Part shown: positions 47,067-56,674 of the stretch, piece after piece
How the letters are laid out: each line of letters opens with the position of its first letter
Numbering within the stretch: position 1 is the first letter of the stretch
Program-made: the position numbers and the translations under genes
Source of the DNA: Pirellula sp.
Lineage (GTDB): Bacteria; Planctomycetota; Planctomycetia; Pirellulales; PNKZ01
Assembly: GCA_013822735.1 (NCBI GenBank)
Contig: PNKZ01000002.1
Location: 558,001-622,000, forward strand
Length of the DNA stretch: 64,000 nt
Reading direction: 5' to 3'
The notes under the pieces: model-generated
Seen by the model: only the letters and a program-made list of their open reading frames with translations
Told to the model about the DNA's origin: nothing
The model's database searches: none

Positions 47067-48154
47067 TAAAGCGCTCCTAGTATTGACGAAGCCATTTTAC
47101 CGAGCGGTACGGTCAGGTCACAGAGGCCGGCTTCGACGATCGAGCGCGGCATACCGTACACGATGCAACTTTCTTCCGCTTCCGCGATGATGCGCCCCCC
47201 CTGGGCTTTGATCCACGCGGCACCCTCGGTTCCGTCGGAACCCATGCCCGTCATCACGACTCCGAGACTTCGACTGCCGTAGATTTCTGATGCCGAACGG
47301 AAGAGCACGTCGACCGATGGTCGATGTGGAGAGTCAAATGGTCGGAGGTCGAGGTGCATTTCAACCTCGCCATCCTGAGCACGGACGAACGAGAGATGAT
47401 GTCCGGCGGGAGCAAGATAGACCGTGCCCGGGCGCGGACGATCGCCTTCGCGGGCTTCCCGAACTTCTAAAGAACACACATCGTTTAGGCTTCGAGCAAA
47501 AAGTTCCGTGTAGCCGAGAGGCATATGGAGAACGATTACGAGCGGTACGGGAAAGTCGGCCGGCAGGAGAGGGACAAGAAACTTCAGAGCCTGCGGACCT
47601 CCCGTCGAAATGCCCAGCACGACGATGTCCGTCGAACGCTTCGAACGGCTACCGGGGAAAGGTTGTTCGGGAGTGATTTCTAAGGGCGCCGCGATTACCG
47701 AGAGCTTTGTCGCCGCACAGGCTTTCACCTTGCTTACCAATTCGTCGGCGATCTCGAGCACTTTGTCGGTCGCCAGGCCCGTGGGCTTTTGAATTACGTC
47801 TAGCGCTCCGAGTTCGAACGCTTCGAGCACCTGCTCATCGCTTTTGGCGATCATGCTCACCACAATCACCGGCAGCGGGCGACGCTGCATTTGCGTGCGG
47901 AGAAATGCCAAACCGTCTGTGCCCGGCATCGTCAGATCGAGAGTCACGACGTCCGGCTTCAACTGTTCGACGAGTTCCAGCGCCTCGGCGCCGTCGCGAG
48001 CCGTTGCGACCACTTCGATAAACGGGCTGCGCGACAACATCTGCCGCATGGTTTTGCGAACGAACGCCGAGTCGTCGACCACGATCACGCGAATGATTTC
48101 GCTCACGGGAAATGTTGCTCGTTCCGCGTTAGGGGAGTGCGTAGACAAAGGCAT
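47066..48154 (-). CDS. cheB: chemoreceptor protein-glutamate methylesterase
   Basis: 362 residues. N-terminal receiver (VVDDSAFVRKTMRQML, aspartate in LDLTMPGTDG) joined to a CheB methylesterase domain. The catalytic serine lies in GISTGGPQAL, histidine in VLHMPLGYTE and aspartate in MTGMGSDGTEGAAWIK. ATG at 48154 has AGGAAG 7 nt upstream and overlaps the end of cheR by 26 nt; the alternative GTG at 48106 lacks a site. Confidence 0.93.
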   Translation of the reverse strand: MPLSTHSPNAERATFPVSEIIRVIVVDDSAFVRKTMRQMLSRSPFIEVVATARDGAEALELVEQLKPDVVTLDLTMPGTDGLAFLRTQMQRRPLPVIVVSMIAKSDEQVLEAFELGALDVIQKPTGLATDKVLEIADELVSKVKACAATKLSVIAAPLEITPEQPFPGSRSKRSTDIVVLGISTGGPQALKFLVPLLPADFPVPLVIVLHMPLGYTELFARSLNDVCSLEVREAREGDRPRPGTVYLAPAGHHLSFVRAQDGEVEMHLDLRPFDSPHRPSVDVLFRSASEIYGSRSLGVVMTGMGSDGTEGAAWIKAQGGRIIAEAEESCIVYGMPRSIVEAGLCDLTVPLGKMASSILGAL

Positions 48155-48968
48155 CACCGGCTTCCTGAAGTTCGAAGTCGGTGGAGATTTTGAGCAACGA
48201 CTCCGCCGCTCCCACAAACAAGTAGCCCGGTCGTTGCATCGATTCGGCCATGCGACGCACGGTGCGAGCAATCATCTGTTCCGAAAAATAGATGAATACG
48301 TTGCGGCAGAAAATGATTTGACTGGCCGCGAATGGGGCAATTTCTTCCGCGACCGTCAAGTTTGCCCGAGCCCAATGGATGCGGGCATGCAGTTCCGGAG
48401 CGATCTGCCTCCCGCCCGAGACGTCCGTAAAATACTTCTCGACCAATCGGCCGGGAATCGCCCGGAACGAACGGTCGCGATAGACTCCCCGCCGCGCCTT
48501 GATCAGCGCCGCGGGACTGGCGTCGCTGGCGCAAATCTTGATCGGCAGCCGGTCGAACCAGCCGGCTTCGTTGAGGTACATGGCGATCGTCAAAGGTTCC
48601 TCTCCGGTGGCGCAGGCCGCACACCAGATGGAAACCGGCCGATTCGGATCGGCGGCCACGATGCCGGGAAGCAGTCGATCGACCAGCGCTTGAATTTGTC
48701 CGATTTCGCGCCAGAAATACGTCTCTTGCACGGAAAGCGCGTCGACGACGTTCGGCCATTCCTCGTCGGCCCCGGGACCATACTTGAGTAAGTAGTAATA
48801 GTCGAGAAAGGACTTCATACCGCGTTCGCCCAAATACGGCGCAAGTTTCTCCGCGAGCAGTCGACGCTTCTCGGCGTCGTAATAGATTCCGAGGCGTTCG
48901 TGAATCAGGTCGCGCAAGATGACGAATATGTTTGCCGTCAATTCCGGCTCGTCGTCCGAAGGCGGCAT
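48129..48968 (-). CDS. cheR: chemoreceptor methyltransferase
   Basis: 279-residue S-adenosylmethionine-dependent methyltransferase that methylates receptor glutamates. An N-terminal helical domain (about 10-75) precedes the SAM domain with WCAACATGEEPLTIAMYL and FCRNVFIYFS. The start overlaps the HEAT-repeat gene stop by 1 nt, and its 3' end overlaps cheB. There is no TPR extension. Confidence 0.94.
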   Translation of the reverse strand: MPPSDDEPELTANIFVILRDLIHERLGIYYDAEKRRLLAEKLAPYLGERGMKSFLDYYYLLKYGPGADEEWPNVVDALSVQETYFWREIGQIQALVDRLLPGIVAADPNRPVSIWCAACATGEEPLTIAMYLNEAGWFDRLPIKICASDASPAALIKARRGVYRDRSFRAIPGRLVEKYFTDVSGGRQIAPELHARIHWARANLTVAEEIAPFAASQIIFCRNVFIYFSEQMIARTVRRMAESMQRPGYLFVGAAESLLKISTDFELQEAGDAFVYALP

Positions 48969-51217
48969 TAGGTACCACCTCGGTTAGGTCCCGCCGCATC
49001 GACAGCTCCACCGGAAACACTAAGTCGAGCGATGGCGTAGCGTGCGGCATAGCGAACTGCTGGTTGATTGTCGTCCACAACGGTCGACAACGCCTCCCAA
49101 GCCGAAGAGGTTGCTCGCCGCGTCAGTGCTTCGACGGCGGTGCGTCGAACATCAAGCTCCGCATCATGCAAAACCTGGGCCACATGCTTGACGGCCGATT
49201 CATCCAATCGAGAAAGTTCCGCCAAGCACAATTCTCGCAAATCTGTGTGAGCGGCAAACTCAAGCAGCACGGCAATCGACTCGGGCGTGTCGAGTCGGGC
49301 CAAAGCAGCGATGACGCCTGCGGAAACGCTCCTATCGGCATCGAATGCCGCATGACGCAACAGTTCGAGGGCGTCAGGTGCTGCCGCCGCCAAGGCCTGC
49401 ACCGCGCTGAATCGGCGCCGCGGATCTGCGTCTGCGAGCAAATTCGCCAAAAAGGGAGGCGATTCGACGAAATGACCGGCACCAATCGCCGCGATCGCCG
49501 CTGCAGCAATATCGGGCTCCGAATCGTCGACCAGCGAGGCGAGCACTCCGAACTCCGCCCCTCGAGCTCCTAAGGCGGCAATCGCCGTGACGCGAACCGG
49601 TACGTCTTCCGGTTGTTGAGACAAGCGGACCAACATCTCGGTTGTTGCAGTCGCCGGTTCGTGCTGCAAGAGTTCACGCAGAGCGACATAACGAACCCAG
49701 CCGTCGGCATCGTCGAGGGCTGCGGCAATCCAGGTACGTGCTGCAAAAAAATCCGAGTTCGCCAACGTCGAAACTGCGGCCGCACGCACCCTCGGTCGAT
49801 CGGTTTGTAAGGCATGAACGACGATCGCAAGTACGCTTTCGTCGCGGCAATCCGCAAGCATTTCGATCGCTGCGCGGCGAACTTGCTCGTCGGAGTCGGA
49901 ACAAGCGTTCTTGAGCTGCTCTAAGTGACCTACCGCATCGCAACGCCCCAGGATTTTCACGGCCGCCTCACGCACATGTGCGGAAGAGTGCGGCAACAAC
50001 GGCAGTGCCGCGAGGATGGCCTGCGGTGCGTCCAATGTTGCGATTGCAACAGATGCGGCGTGGCGAATTGCCTTGTGCCTGCGATCGAGCAAGGCGACGA
50101 GACTGGGAATGATTTGGGCGTCGCCCGCATTCGCTAACGCATTTGCGGCCGCGACCACCACGTCTTCCTCGTCCATGTCGAGGAGACCTTCCAAGGCCCT
50201 GACCACATCCGAACCGCCGAGTCTGCCGAGGAGTTCGCACACGGCGCATTGCGTTTCGCCGTCAAGCTGAGGCAACTCTTGGAGAAGGGCCGACGTTGCC
50301 GCCGGTCCTAGCTTTGCCAAGGCATCCAACGTCGCAACGCGGACATCGGGACGATGCAACAATGAAGCTAGTTGCGGCGCCGCCTCGGCCATGCGCAGCA
50401 CGCCGACCAGTTGAATCAATGAGTTGAGCTGCGGAAACGATGCTTCGCTGAAGGAAGCAAGCAACGCTTGCCGTCCGCTCGCGCCCAATTCGCGCCGAAT
50501 AAGTTCGACAACTTCCGCGCCCGCCGCAAAACGGGCCTCTTCACGCTCATAGATGTCGAGTAGGGCGCCGGCGACGACGCATGCCGACACCTGTCGCGAG
50601 ATGATGAGTTGCGTCAAATGGGGAACGGCGTCACGGTCGCCAAGAGCGCCCAACGCCTCCGTCGCCGGGATTTGCAAGAAGGGAGCTTGCAGCAAGGGAG
50701 GTAAGCGGCGCCAAACACGTTCGTCGCCAATTGCCGTCAGGGCCGCGAGTGCCGAGAAGGAAATAGCGAAAGAGGATGACTCCGCCAAACCCAGCAGCGC
50801 GTCGACGGCGACGGCCGCGCGAAGGCGGCCTAGGGCGTCGGCGGCATGCAAAACGACGTTAGGGTCTGCATCCGAAAGGGCCTGAACGAGCGACGGCGCC
50901 GCGCGCGGGTCCCCTCGTTCTCCCAGCGCCAGTGCAACATAACAACGGACATCGGCATCGCCGTGCGCAAGCAAATCGATCAGCGGCGGGACGACATCCG
51001 CGCCGGTTTGTACCAATACCTGAATCGCGGCGTTGAGTCGGGAAAAATCTTGATGCGAGTCGCGTAGGACGTCGAGCACCTGCCGCAATTCGTCGGCGGC
51101 GAGCGGGCGACCGACAAGCGTTCCCACGGCTCGACGCCGGACGCGCCAATCGTCGCTACCGATCGCTGCGAGCTCATCTAAATTGTCGCTCGGCGGCTCT
51201 GATTGCATTGAATTCAA
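48968..51217 (-). CDS. HEAT-repeat protein in the chemosensory operon
   Basis: 749 residues built almost entirely of HEAT/PBS-lyase repeats of about 31 residues, roughly twenty units. Typical helices are VRCYVALALGERGDPRAAPS, VVLHAADALGRLRAAVAV and VRYVALRELLQHEP. No signal peptide or membrane segment. It lies between the receptor gene and cheR, coupled to cheR by 1 nt. HEAT proteins encoded in some chemosensory clusters, such as Che7 of Myxococcus, are thought to be accessory scaffold or adaptor proteins. Role here is inferred. Confidence 0.88.
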   Translation of the reverse strand: MNSMQSEPPSDNLDELAAIGSDDWRVRRRAVGTLVGRPLAADELRQVLDVLRDSHQDFSRLNAAIQVLVQTGADVVPPLIDLLAHGDADVRCYVALALGERGDPRAAPSLVQALSDADPNVVLHAADALGRLRAAVAVDALLGLAESSSFAISFSALAALTAIGDERVWRRLPPLLQAPFLQIPATEALGALGDRDAVPHLTQLIISRQVSACVVAGALLDIYEREEARFAAGAEVVELIRRELGASGRQALLASFSEASFPQLNSLIQLVGVLRMAEAAPQLASLLHRPDVRVATLDALAKLGPAATSALLQELPQLDGETQCAVCELLGRLGGSDVVRALEGLLDMDEEDVVVAAANALANAGDAQIIPSLVALLDRRHKAIRHAASVAIATLDAPQAILAALPLLPHSSAHVREAAVKILGRCDAVGHLEQLKNACSDSDEQVRRAAIEMLADCRDESVLAIVVHALQTDRPRVRAAAVSTLANSDFFAARTWIAAALDDADGWVRYVALRELLQHEPATATTEMLVRLSQQPEDVPVRVTAIAALGARGAEFGVLASLVDDSEPDIAAAAIAAIGAGHFVESPPFLANLLADADPRRRFSAVQALAAAAPDALELLRHAAFDADRSVSAGVIAALARLDTPESIAVLLEFAAHTDLRELCLAELSRLDESAVKHVAQVLHDAELDVRRTAVEALTRRATSSAWEALSTVVDDNQPAVRYAARYAIARLSVSGGAVDAAGPNRGGT

Positions 51218-51287
51218 CTTCCGTCGATCCGTCGCTCAGGAAAATCTTAAGTCGCTAGTTTCCGCGGCGGAATCCGGTGACTGACGA

Positions 51288-53405
51288 TTACCGCGAGGGC
51301 TTTTTCTTGGAAACGACACGTCGTTTGACGGGCGGCGGCGAAGCCGGCTCTAGTAAACGAGCCGCCAGCGACGCGATCGCGTCGCTCCGTTGTCGTAGTA
51401 TATCGGCAACTCGTCGCGAGTCGCGGCCCCCTTGCAGATTGCGTTCGACGACGGCGCGCACCTCGGCCAGTCCTTGATGAATTCCTTCCGCCAGCGTTGC
51501 GTTCCCTTCATTGGAACGAGCGATCAAACGGATTTGTTTCGATACGTTTTCCGAGGCGCTTGCCATCTCTTTCGTGGCGCGCGATTGTTCGGCCATCGCT
51601 TGGTTCACCTGACCGGATTGCTTACGTATTCCCTCCACGGAACGGCCGATTTGTACGATACCGATAGATTGCTCATGTATCGCGCTCGCGGTTTCCGCCA
51701 AGAGCCGGCTGAGGTCCTCGATCGCCTTGGCGACTTCCTCGCCTCCTTGAACCTGCTCCGCAACACCCTTCGCGGTCGTGCTCGCTCCTTTACGCATCAA
51801 AACAAGCGCCTGCGTAATTTGGTTTGCTCCGGTCGCCTGTTCGGCAGTTGCCTTACGAACCTGCTCCGCTAAAGCGCGCGTATTCTGTCCGGCCTTGATG
51901 ATCTCGCGCGCCGCTCCTCCCTGGTCGTTCATGGCCTGCGATACTTGCTGGGCGATTCGCCGCATCTGCACGGCCGACTGAGCGACGCTTTGCGCCGTTT
52001 TGCTTTGCTCGGCCGTGGCCGTTGCAACCTGTTTCGCCTGAACGGCGGTCGTGTTAATCGCGGAGACCACATGTTTGCCGGCCGTGGTTTGCTCTTCCGT
52101 CGCCCGCACGATCTGCGCCGTGATGACGGTCGTTTCCTTAACACCTCCCAAGATCTTCTTGAGCCCGCTCATGCCGTCTTCGGCGAGTTGGCTGCTCTCC
52201 TGAGCGACGCGTACCCCTTCATTCGACGCGGTTACGGCATCTTGCACCACATCCTGCAAGCCTTTGATGATGCTTGCGATGTCCGACGTGGCCTGGGCTG
52301 CGCGGTTGGCAAGATTGCGAATTTCTTCCGCGACTACGGCGAACCCTCGTCCGGCATCTCCGGCCCGCGCAGCTTCGATCGATGCGTTGAGCGAGAGCAG
52401 GTTGGTTCGTTCGGCGATGAGATTGATGGTATTGATGATGCCGCCGATCTCGCCCGCCTTCTTCCCCATTTCGCGCACCGACTCGGCAGACTGCCCCATC
52501 GCATCGCGAACACGCGTGAGCCCGTGGATCGACTTCTGAACGGCGGCGCCTCCTTCCTCGGCTTCCTGAACGACGCGCCGCGTGGTGTCGTCGGCCTGCT
52601 TCGCGAGTTGGGCGACCGAATGGATCGAACGATCCAGCTGCGTGGCGCTGGTCGCGGCGCCGTCGGCGGCGTCCGTAATTCGTTCCGAATTCTGAGCCAC
52701 GCCGACAATCGATCGGGCCAGCTCTTCCGTCGCCGCGCCGACACGGTCGACTTCGGCCGAGAGATTTTCAGAGGTCGCGCCGACCTCTTCGATCGAGGCG
52801 GCCATTTCATTGATTGACGAGGCGGTCGATTCCGCCGCCGCGACCAGGTCGTCGCAATTCTTCGCGACTCCTTGGATCGAGCGCGCCATCTCTTCCACGG
52901 CCGCGCCGCTCTCATTCACCGCCGAGACGAGGCCGTCCGTGTCGTCGCTGATTCCGCGCAACGATTTCGCCATGGCGCCGGTCGAGCTCGTCACTTGGGT
53001 CGCCGCGACCGACATCGACTGCGCCTTGTCGCTGACGCTCTTGGTCGACGACGACATCTCCTCGAGCGACGTACCGATCTCGCCTAGTGCGTCGTTGAGG
53101 TTCTTCGCATTCCCGTTCACCTGCTCGGTCGACGCGGCCATTTCGTTGATCGACGACGAGAGCTGTTCCACGGAGCCGGCGACCGACGCCGTCTGGAGAG
53201 CCGTTTCTTTAAACGAAGCGGCGGCAGTTTTCACAGACGCGCCTAGTTCATCGAGCGAACGCTCTTGCGCAGCTACGCCGTCGTGAATCTGGTCATTGAT
53301 CTGCGCGAGATCGCCGATCGCGACCGCCAAGGGAGCGGTCTCGTTTTGAAGTTGAAGCACTTCCGCACTCGCCGGCGTAGCATTGTTCCCAGATTGCCGA
53401 ACCAT
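51288..53405 (-). CDS. cytoplasmic methyl-accepting chemotaxis protein without sensor domain
   Basis: 705 residues, almost wholly coiled coil and without membrane helices or a ligand-binding domain. The signalling tip is canonical: INLIAERTNLLSLNASIEAA and AGDAGRGFAVVAEEIRNLA. N- and C-terminal arms have many repeated heptads with SSINEMAAS-type segments. The C-terminus is basic (KRRVVSKKKPSR). ATG at 53405 has GGAGAG 7 nt upstream; the frame continues to 53426, which would add seven residues. It lies 29 nt downstream of cheW. Confidence 0.93.
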   Translation of the reverse strand: MVRQSGNNATPASAEVLQLQNETAPLAVAIGDLAQINDQIHDGVAAQERSLDELGASVKTAAASFKETALQTASVAGSVEQLSSSINEMAASTEQVNGNAKNLNDALGEIGTSLEEMSSSTKSVSDKAQSMSVAATQVTSSTGAMAKSLRGISDDTDGLVSAVNESGAAVEEMARSIQGVAKNCDDLVAAAESTASSINEMAASIEEVGATSENLSAEVDRVGAATEELARSIVGVAQNSERITDAADGAATSATQLDRSIHSVAQLAKQADDTTRRVVQEAEEGGAAVQKSIHGLTRVRDAMGQSAESVREMGKKAGEIGGIINTINLIAERTNLLSLNASIEAARAGDAGRGFAVVAEEIRNLANRAAQATSDIASIIKGLQDVVQDAVTASNEGVRVAQESSQLAEDGMSGLKKILGGVKETTVITAQIVRATEEQTTAGKHVVSAINTTAVQAKQVATATAEQSKTAQSVAQSAVQMRRIAQQVSQAMNDQGGAAREIIKAGQNTRALAEQVRKATAEQATGANQITQALVLMRKGASTTAKGVAEQVQGGEEVAKAIEDLSRLLAETASAIHEQSIGIVQIGRSVEGIRKQSGQVNQAMAEQSRATKEMASASENVSKQIRLIARSNEGNATLAEGIHQGLAEVRAVVERNLQGGRDSRRVADILRQRSDAIASLAARLLEPASPPPVKRRVVSKKKPSR

Positions 53406-53434
53406 CTTAAGACTCTCCGATTTCAAGCGCCGCT

Positions 53435-53890
53435 TTAGGCGGTAGCCAACTCAGTGAAGTTCAGTATTTCGCTTACGTCCAAGATCAACAGCAATCGCTC
53501 GTCGACATATGCAATGCCCGCTAAGTACTTGCCGCTCAACCCGGTCACCGTTTCCGGCGGGGGCTGAATTGCGGCCGTGGGGATCGTCAAAAACTCACGC
53601 GCCGAGTCCACGATGAGACCGACCGTCCGTCCATGTTCGGCCAACACCACGAGCCGCGTCTTTAAATTGTAAGGCACGCGCTCAAACCCGAAACGCAGCC
53701 GCAGGTTCAACGCCGGTACGACTTGTCCCCTTGCGAAGACCACGCCGTCGACGAATGCGGGCGCATTCGGAACCGGCGTAATGCGCTCCACCATTTCCAT
53801 CTGCTGCACCAGCCGGCTCGGCACGGCATAGGTCGTCGCGGCGAGTTCGAACAAGATGAGCGAGGTCGTCGCACCGTCGTGATTGCTCAT
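53435..53890 (-). CDS. cheW: chemotaxis coupling protein CheW
   Basis: 151-residue single CheW domain linking receptor and CheA. FELAATTYAVPSRLVQQMEM, PAFVDGVVFARGQVVPALNL and GLIVDSAREFLTI fit the family. It overlaps the cheA stop by 4 nt. Confidence 0.93.
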   Translation of the reverse strand: MSNHDGATTSLILFELAATTYAVPSRLVQQMEMVERITPVPNAPAFVDGVVFARGQVVPALNLRLRFGFERVPYNLKTRLVVLAEHGRTVGLIVDSAREFLTIPTAAIQPPPETVTGLSGKYLAGIAYVDERLLLILDVSEILNFTELATA

Positions 53891-55980
53891 GGCTTCGCTC
53901 CTGTTTGCTTGACTTGATTCGCCGCATCGTGTCGTCCGCCGGCATATCGCTCTCCAGTCGACGCGAGTTTCCGATTTCGGGAGTTGCGTTTCAGATCGGC
54001 GACATCCAGGATCAACACGACCTGCCCGTCCCCCAGTTCGGTTGCCCCGGAAATTCCCGGGACTTGAACCAAGCGATCGGTCAGCGGCCGCACGACGACT
54101 TCGCGCAACCCTAGTATCCGCTCTACTACCAGTCCCAACGCGTCGCTACCGTCGCCGACGACCAGGACATGATGGGCGGCTATCGCTTGACGATTGCGCG
54201 CGCCGAAAAAACGGTCGAGCCGCAACAACGGAAGAGCCCGTCCATGATGGGTCAACAACTCGTTGTTTTCAATCGTCGTAATGGACGTTGATTCAATTTG
54301 AATCACTTCGCGCACTGCGACCTGCGGAACAGCGTATCGCTCGCCATGGACGCTCACGATGAGAGCGTCGGTGATTGCCAGCGTGAGCGGCAAATGAATG
54401 ACAAACCGCGTGCCGAAACCCAACTTCGTATGGACGATTAACGCTCCCCCCAGCTCCTCGACCGCACGACGGACGACGTCCATTCCAACCCCCCGGCCGC
54501 TGGATCGATCCGCCTCCTCGCGCGTCGAGAATCCGGGCGCACACAGGATATCGAGTAAGGCGGCGGGATCGTTCGTCGAGCGCGGCGCCATGCCCATCGC
54601 TTCAGCGCGCGCCAGAACCTTGGCGGCGTCGATTCCGCGTCCGTCGTCTTCCACCTCGACGACGATCGTATCGCCGATCGTCGCGGCTCGAAGATCAATC
54701 CGCGCTTCGGGCGACTTTCCGGCCGCGATGCGCTCTTCCGGCGACTCAAGTCCGTGGCTGACGGCATTCCGGATGAGATGCAACAGCGGATCCATCATCC
54801 TTTCGACGATGAACTTGTCGATCTGAGTTTCCTCGCCGCTGAGATGCAGCGCCGCACGTTTCCCTTGCTCGCGGACCAGGTCGCGAATGACGAACTGCAT
54901 CCGCGCGAATACTTCATGAACGGGCACCATGCGAATGCGCATCACCCCTTCGCGAAGATCGCGGAGTTGACGTTCGATAACCAGATTCACTTCCTCGAGC
55001 GTGCGACGTTCGGCCGAAGGAATAATGTCGTGGAGACGTTGCAGGGCGTCTTGAAGCCGTGCCCTGCTCAGAACCAATTCTCCTACCATCCGCATGAGTT
55101 CGTCGAGCCTCCCGAGATCGACGCGCACGAGATTGGCCGGCACCAGATGCGTCGAGCCGCCTCCTCGAGCTGCGCCGGATTCCGAGTCCGTGGTCGCGCT
55201 AGGCGCCGCGTCCGACTCCACGACCGGCGAAGCGGGTTCGTAGGGCGTCACGGTCAGCCCTTCCTTCATCGTGAACTGCGGCGGATCTTGCCCGGGCGTG
55301 ATCAATAGGAAGAGAAAAGCCACCCGACCGCCTGCTTCGATGCGCGGTTCGGAATGAACCAGCGTGCCGAGCTGCAAGAGTTCCGCTCGAACAGAGTTGA
55401 CGTTGATTCCCAACTCCGACCCTGCAGGCGAAGGAGCGAAGTGCACGCTCCAAGCGCGCCCCCCGTCGACGAGCTTCATTGCCACCTTAGCGGCAACGTC
55501 CGTGGAGGTGGAACCGCTCGGCGCGCCCTGCGCCGACGACTTCGGCACTGCTTCGTTCACCGCGGTCGACGGCAACAACGCTTCGAGACGCTTGGTCAGC
55601 TCCGTGACGTCCGGCTTCGGCGCACCGTCGCGCTTGGCGGCCACGACTTGTTCGATCGCAATGACGCCGGCCACTAAGGCCTCCAGTCCTTCGGAGGTGA
55701 GCTTGGTCTGCGCTTTTCTCAGCAGCCCTAGGTAACTTTCCAAGCCATGCGCAAGTTGTTCCGCAACTTGCAATCCGACCATGGCTGACAGGCCCTTGAT
55801 CGAATGAAAGCTGCGAAACAATTCGTCCAGCAAGCCGCGGTCGATTACTTCTTGCTGCAGTGACGCCTCCAAAGCAAGGACGGCGCGGCGTGCGACGGAC
55901 AAATGCTCGTCGCATTCGACGTAAAAATCGTCGAGAAACTGTTCGAAATGCAGGCCGCTTTCGCCGGGGTCGTTCGTCAT
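53887..55980 (-). CDS. cheA: chemotaxis histidine kinase CheA
   Basis: 697 residues. The P1 Hpt domain has the phospho-histidine in RSFHSIKGLSAMVG (His59). A linker of about 130 residues holds a domain in the P2 position. The P3 dimerisation helix starts near MRMVGELVLSRARLQDAL, the P4 ATPase has HLIRNAVSHGLE, VEVEDDGRGID and GRGVGMDVV, and a C-terminal P5 CheW-like domain follows. There is no fused receiver. It overlaps the upstream receiver gene and downstream cheW by 4 nt each. Confidence 0.95.
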   Translation of the reverse strand: MTNDPGESGLHFEQFLDDFYVECDEHLSVARRAVLALEASLQQEVIDRGLLDELFRSFHSIKGLSAMVGLQVAEQLAHGLESYLGLLRKAQTKLTSEGLEALVAGVIAIEQVVAAKRDGAPKPDVTELTKRLEALLPSTAVNEAVPKSSAQGAPSGSTSTDVAAKVAMKLVDGGRAWSVHFAPSPAGSELGINVNSVRAELLQLGTLVHSEPRIEAGGRVAFLFLLITPGQDPPQFTMKEGLTVTPYEPASPVVESDAAPSATTDSESGAARGGGSTHLVPANLVRVDLGRLDELMRMVGELVLSRARLQDALQRLHDIIPSAERRTLEEVNLVIERQLRDLREGVMRIRMVPVHEVFARMQFVIRDLVREQGKRAALHLSGEETQIDKFIVERMMDPLLHLIRNAVSHGLESPEERIAAGKSPEARIDLRAATIGDTIVVEVEDDGRGIDAAKVLARAEAMGMAPRSTNDPAALLDILCAPGFSTREEADRSSGRGVGMDVVRRAVEELGGALIVHTKLGFGTRFVIHLPLTLAITDALIVSVHGERYAVPQVAVREVIQIESTSITTIENNELLTHHGRALPLLRLDRFFGARNRQAIAAHHVLVVGDGSDALGLVVERILGLREVVVRPLTDRLVQVPGISGATELGDGQVVLILDVADLKRNSRNRKLASTGERYAGGRHDAANQVKQTGAKP

Positions 55981-56360
55981 TGCACGTCTAAAAAGTGGCG
56001 TGCATGCTCCATCAGCTTTGCCGGTTCGAAAGGCTTGTTCATGTAAAGCGATGCGCCCGCCGCCAACACCGACTCGCGTCCGGCGTCATCACTACGCGTC
56101 GTCAGCACGATGATCGGAATCTTCTTGAACGCCGCATGCTTGCGGAGGAACTTCACAACCTCGAGTCCGTGCATGTCGGGCATGTTTAAGTCAAGGATCA
56201 CCAAGTCAAACTTTGTCAGCGAGAGTTGTTCGATCGCCTCCAGGCCGTTCCCGGCGTCGACAAACTCTGCATTCGCGAGCCCGGACAGCGTCAACTTCAC
56301 CATCCGACGCATCGTCGCGGAATCGTCGACCACCAAGACTCTTCTGGACTCCACTCCCAT
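55977..56360 (-). CDS. single-domain response regulator, first gene of the chemosensory block
   Basis: 127-residue receiver. VVDDSATMRRMVKL, phospho-aspartate in LVILDLNMPDMHG, threonine in LTTRSDD and lysine in NKPFEP are intact. ATG at 56360 follows a GGA sequence; the frame is open 17 codons more. It overlaps the cheA start by 4 nt. It closely resembles CheY, so the cluster has two stand-alone receivers. Confidence 0.9.
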   Translation of the reverse strand: MGVESRRVLVVDDSATMRRMVKLTLSGLANAEFVDAGNGLEAIEQLSLTKFDLVILDLNMPDMHGLEVVKFLRKHAAFKKIPIIVLTTRSDDAGRESVLAAGASLYMNKPFEPAKLMEHARHFLDVQ

Positions 56361-56674
56361 AATTCGCATTCCGCCCAACGTCCATCGCGACGGGTTCCGT
56401 CGCGTAACCACGGCAAATGCGCCGCCACTGCTCCGAACCTAAATTCTACTCACCGATTTCAAGACAACGTCATCAAAACGTCTGCAACGCGGAAACGGCG
56501 GCAAAAATGGTGCCATAGCCTGCCGATGAGCCGGAATACGTGCGCCTCACCGGTCCGCGCGGTCAAGTTGCCGCCGGCATTACAATTGCATTGGGCGTGA
56601 GGCGATCGTCGGTGCTCATTCGGGGAGGCAGCCGGCTTATGCACCCGAATTCGTTCCGGCGGAGTTATTGCGGC
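56361..56674. other. divergent intergenic region between che operon and lipid kinase
   Basis: 314 nt. It must contain the promoter of the chemosensory operon on the minus strand, though no clear consensus was found. The lipid-kinase frame is open from 56540, but the start at 56675 is favoured. Confidence 0.45.
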
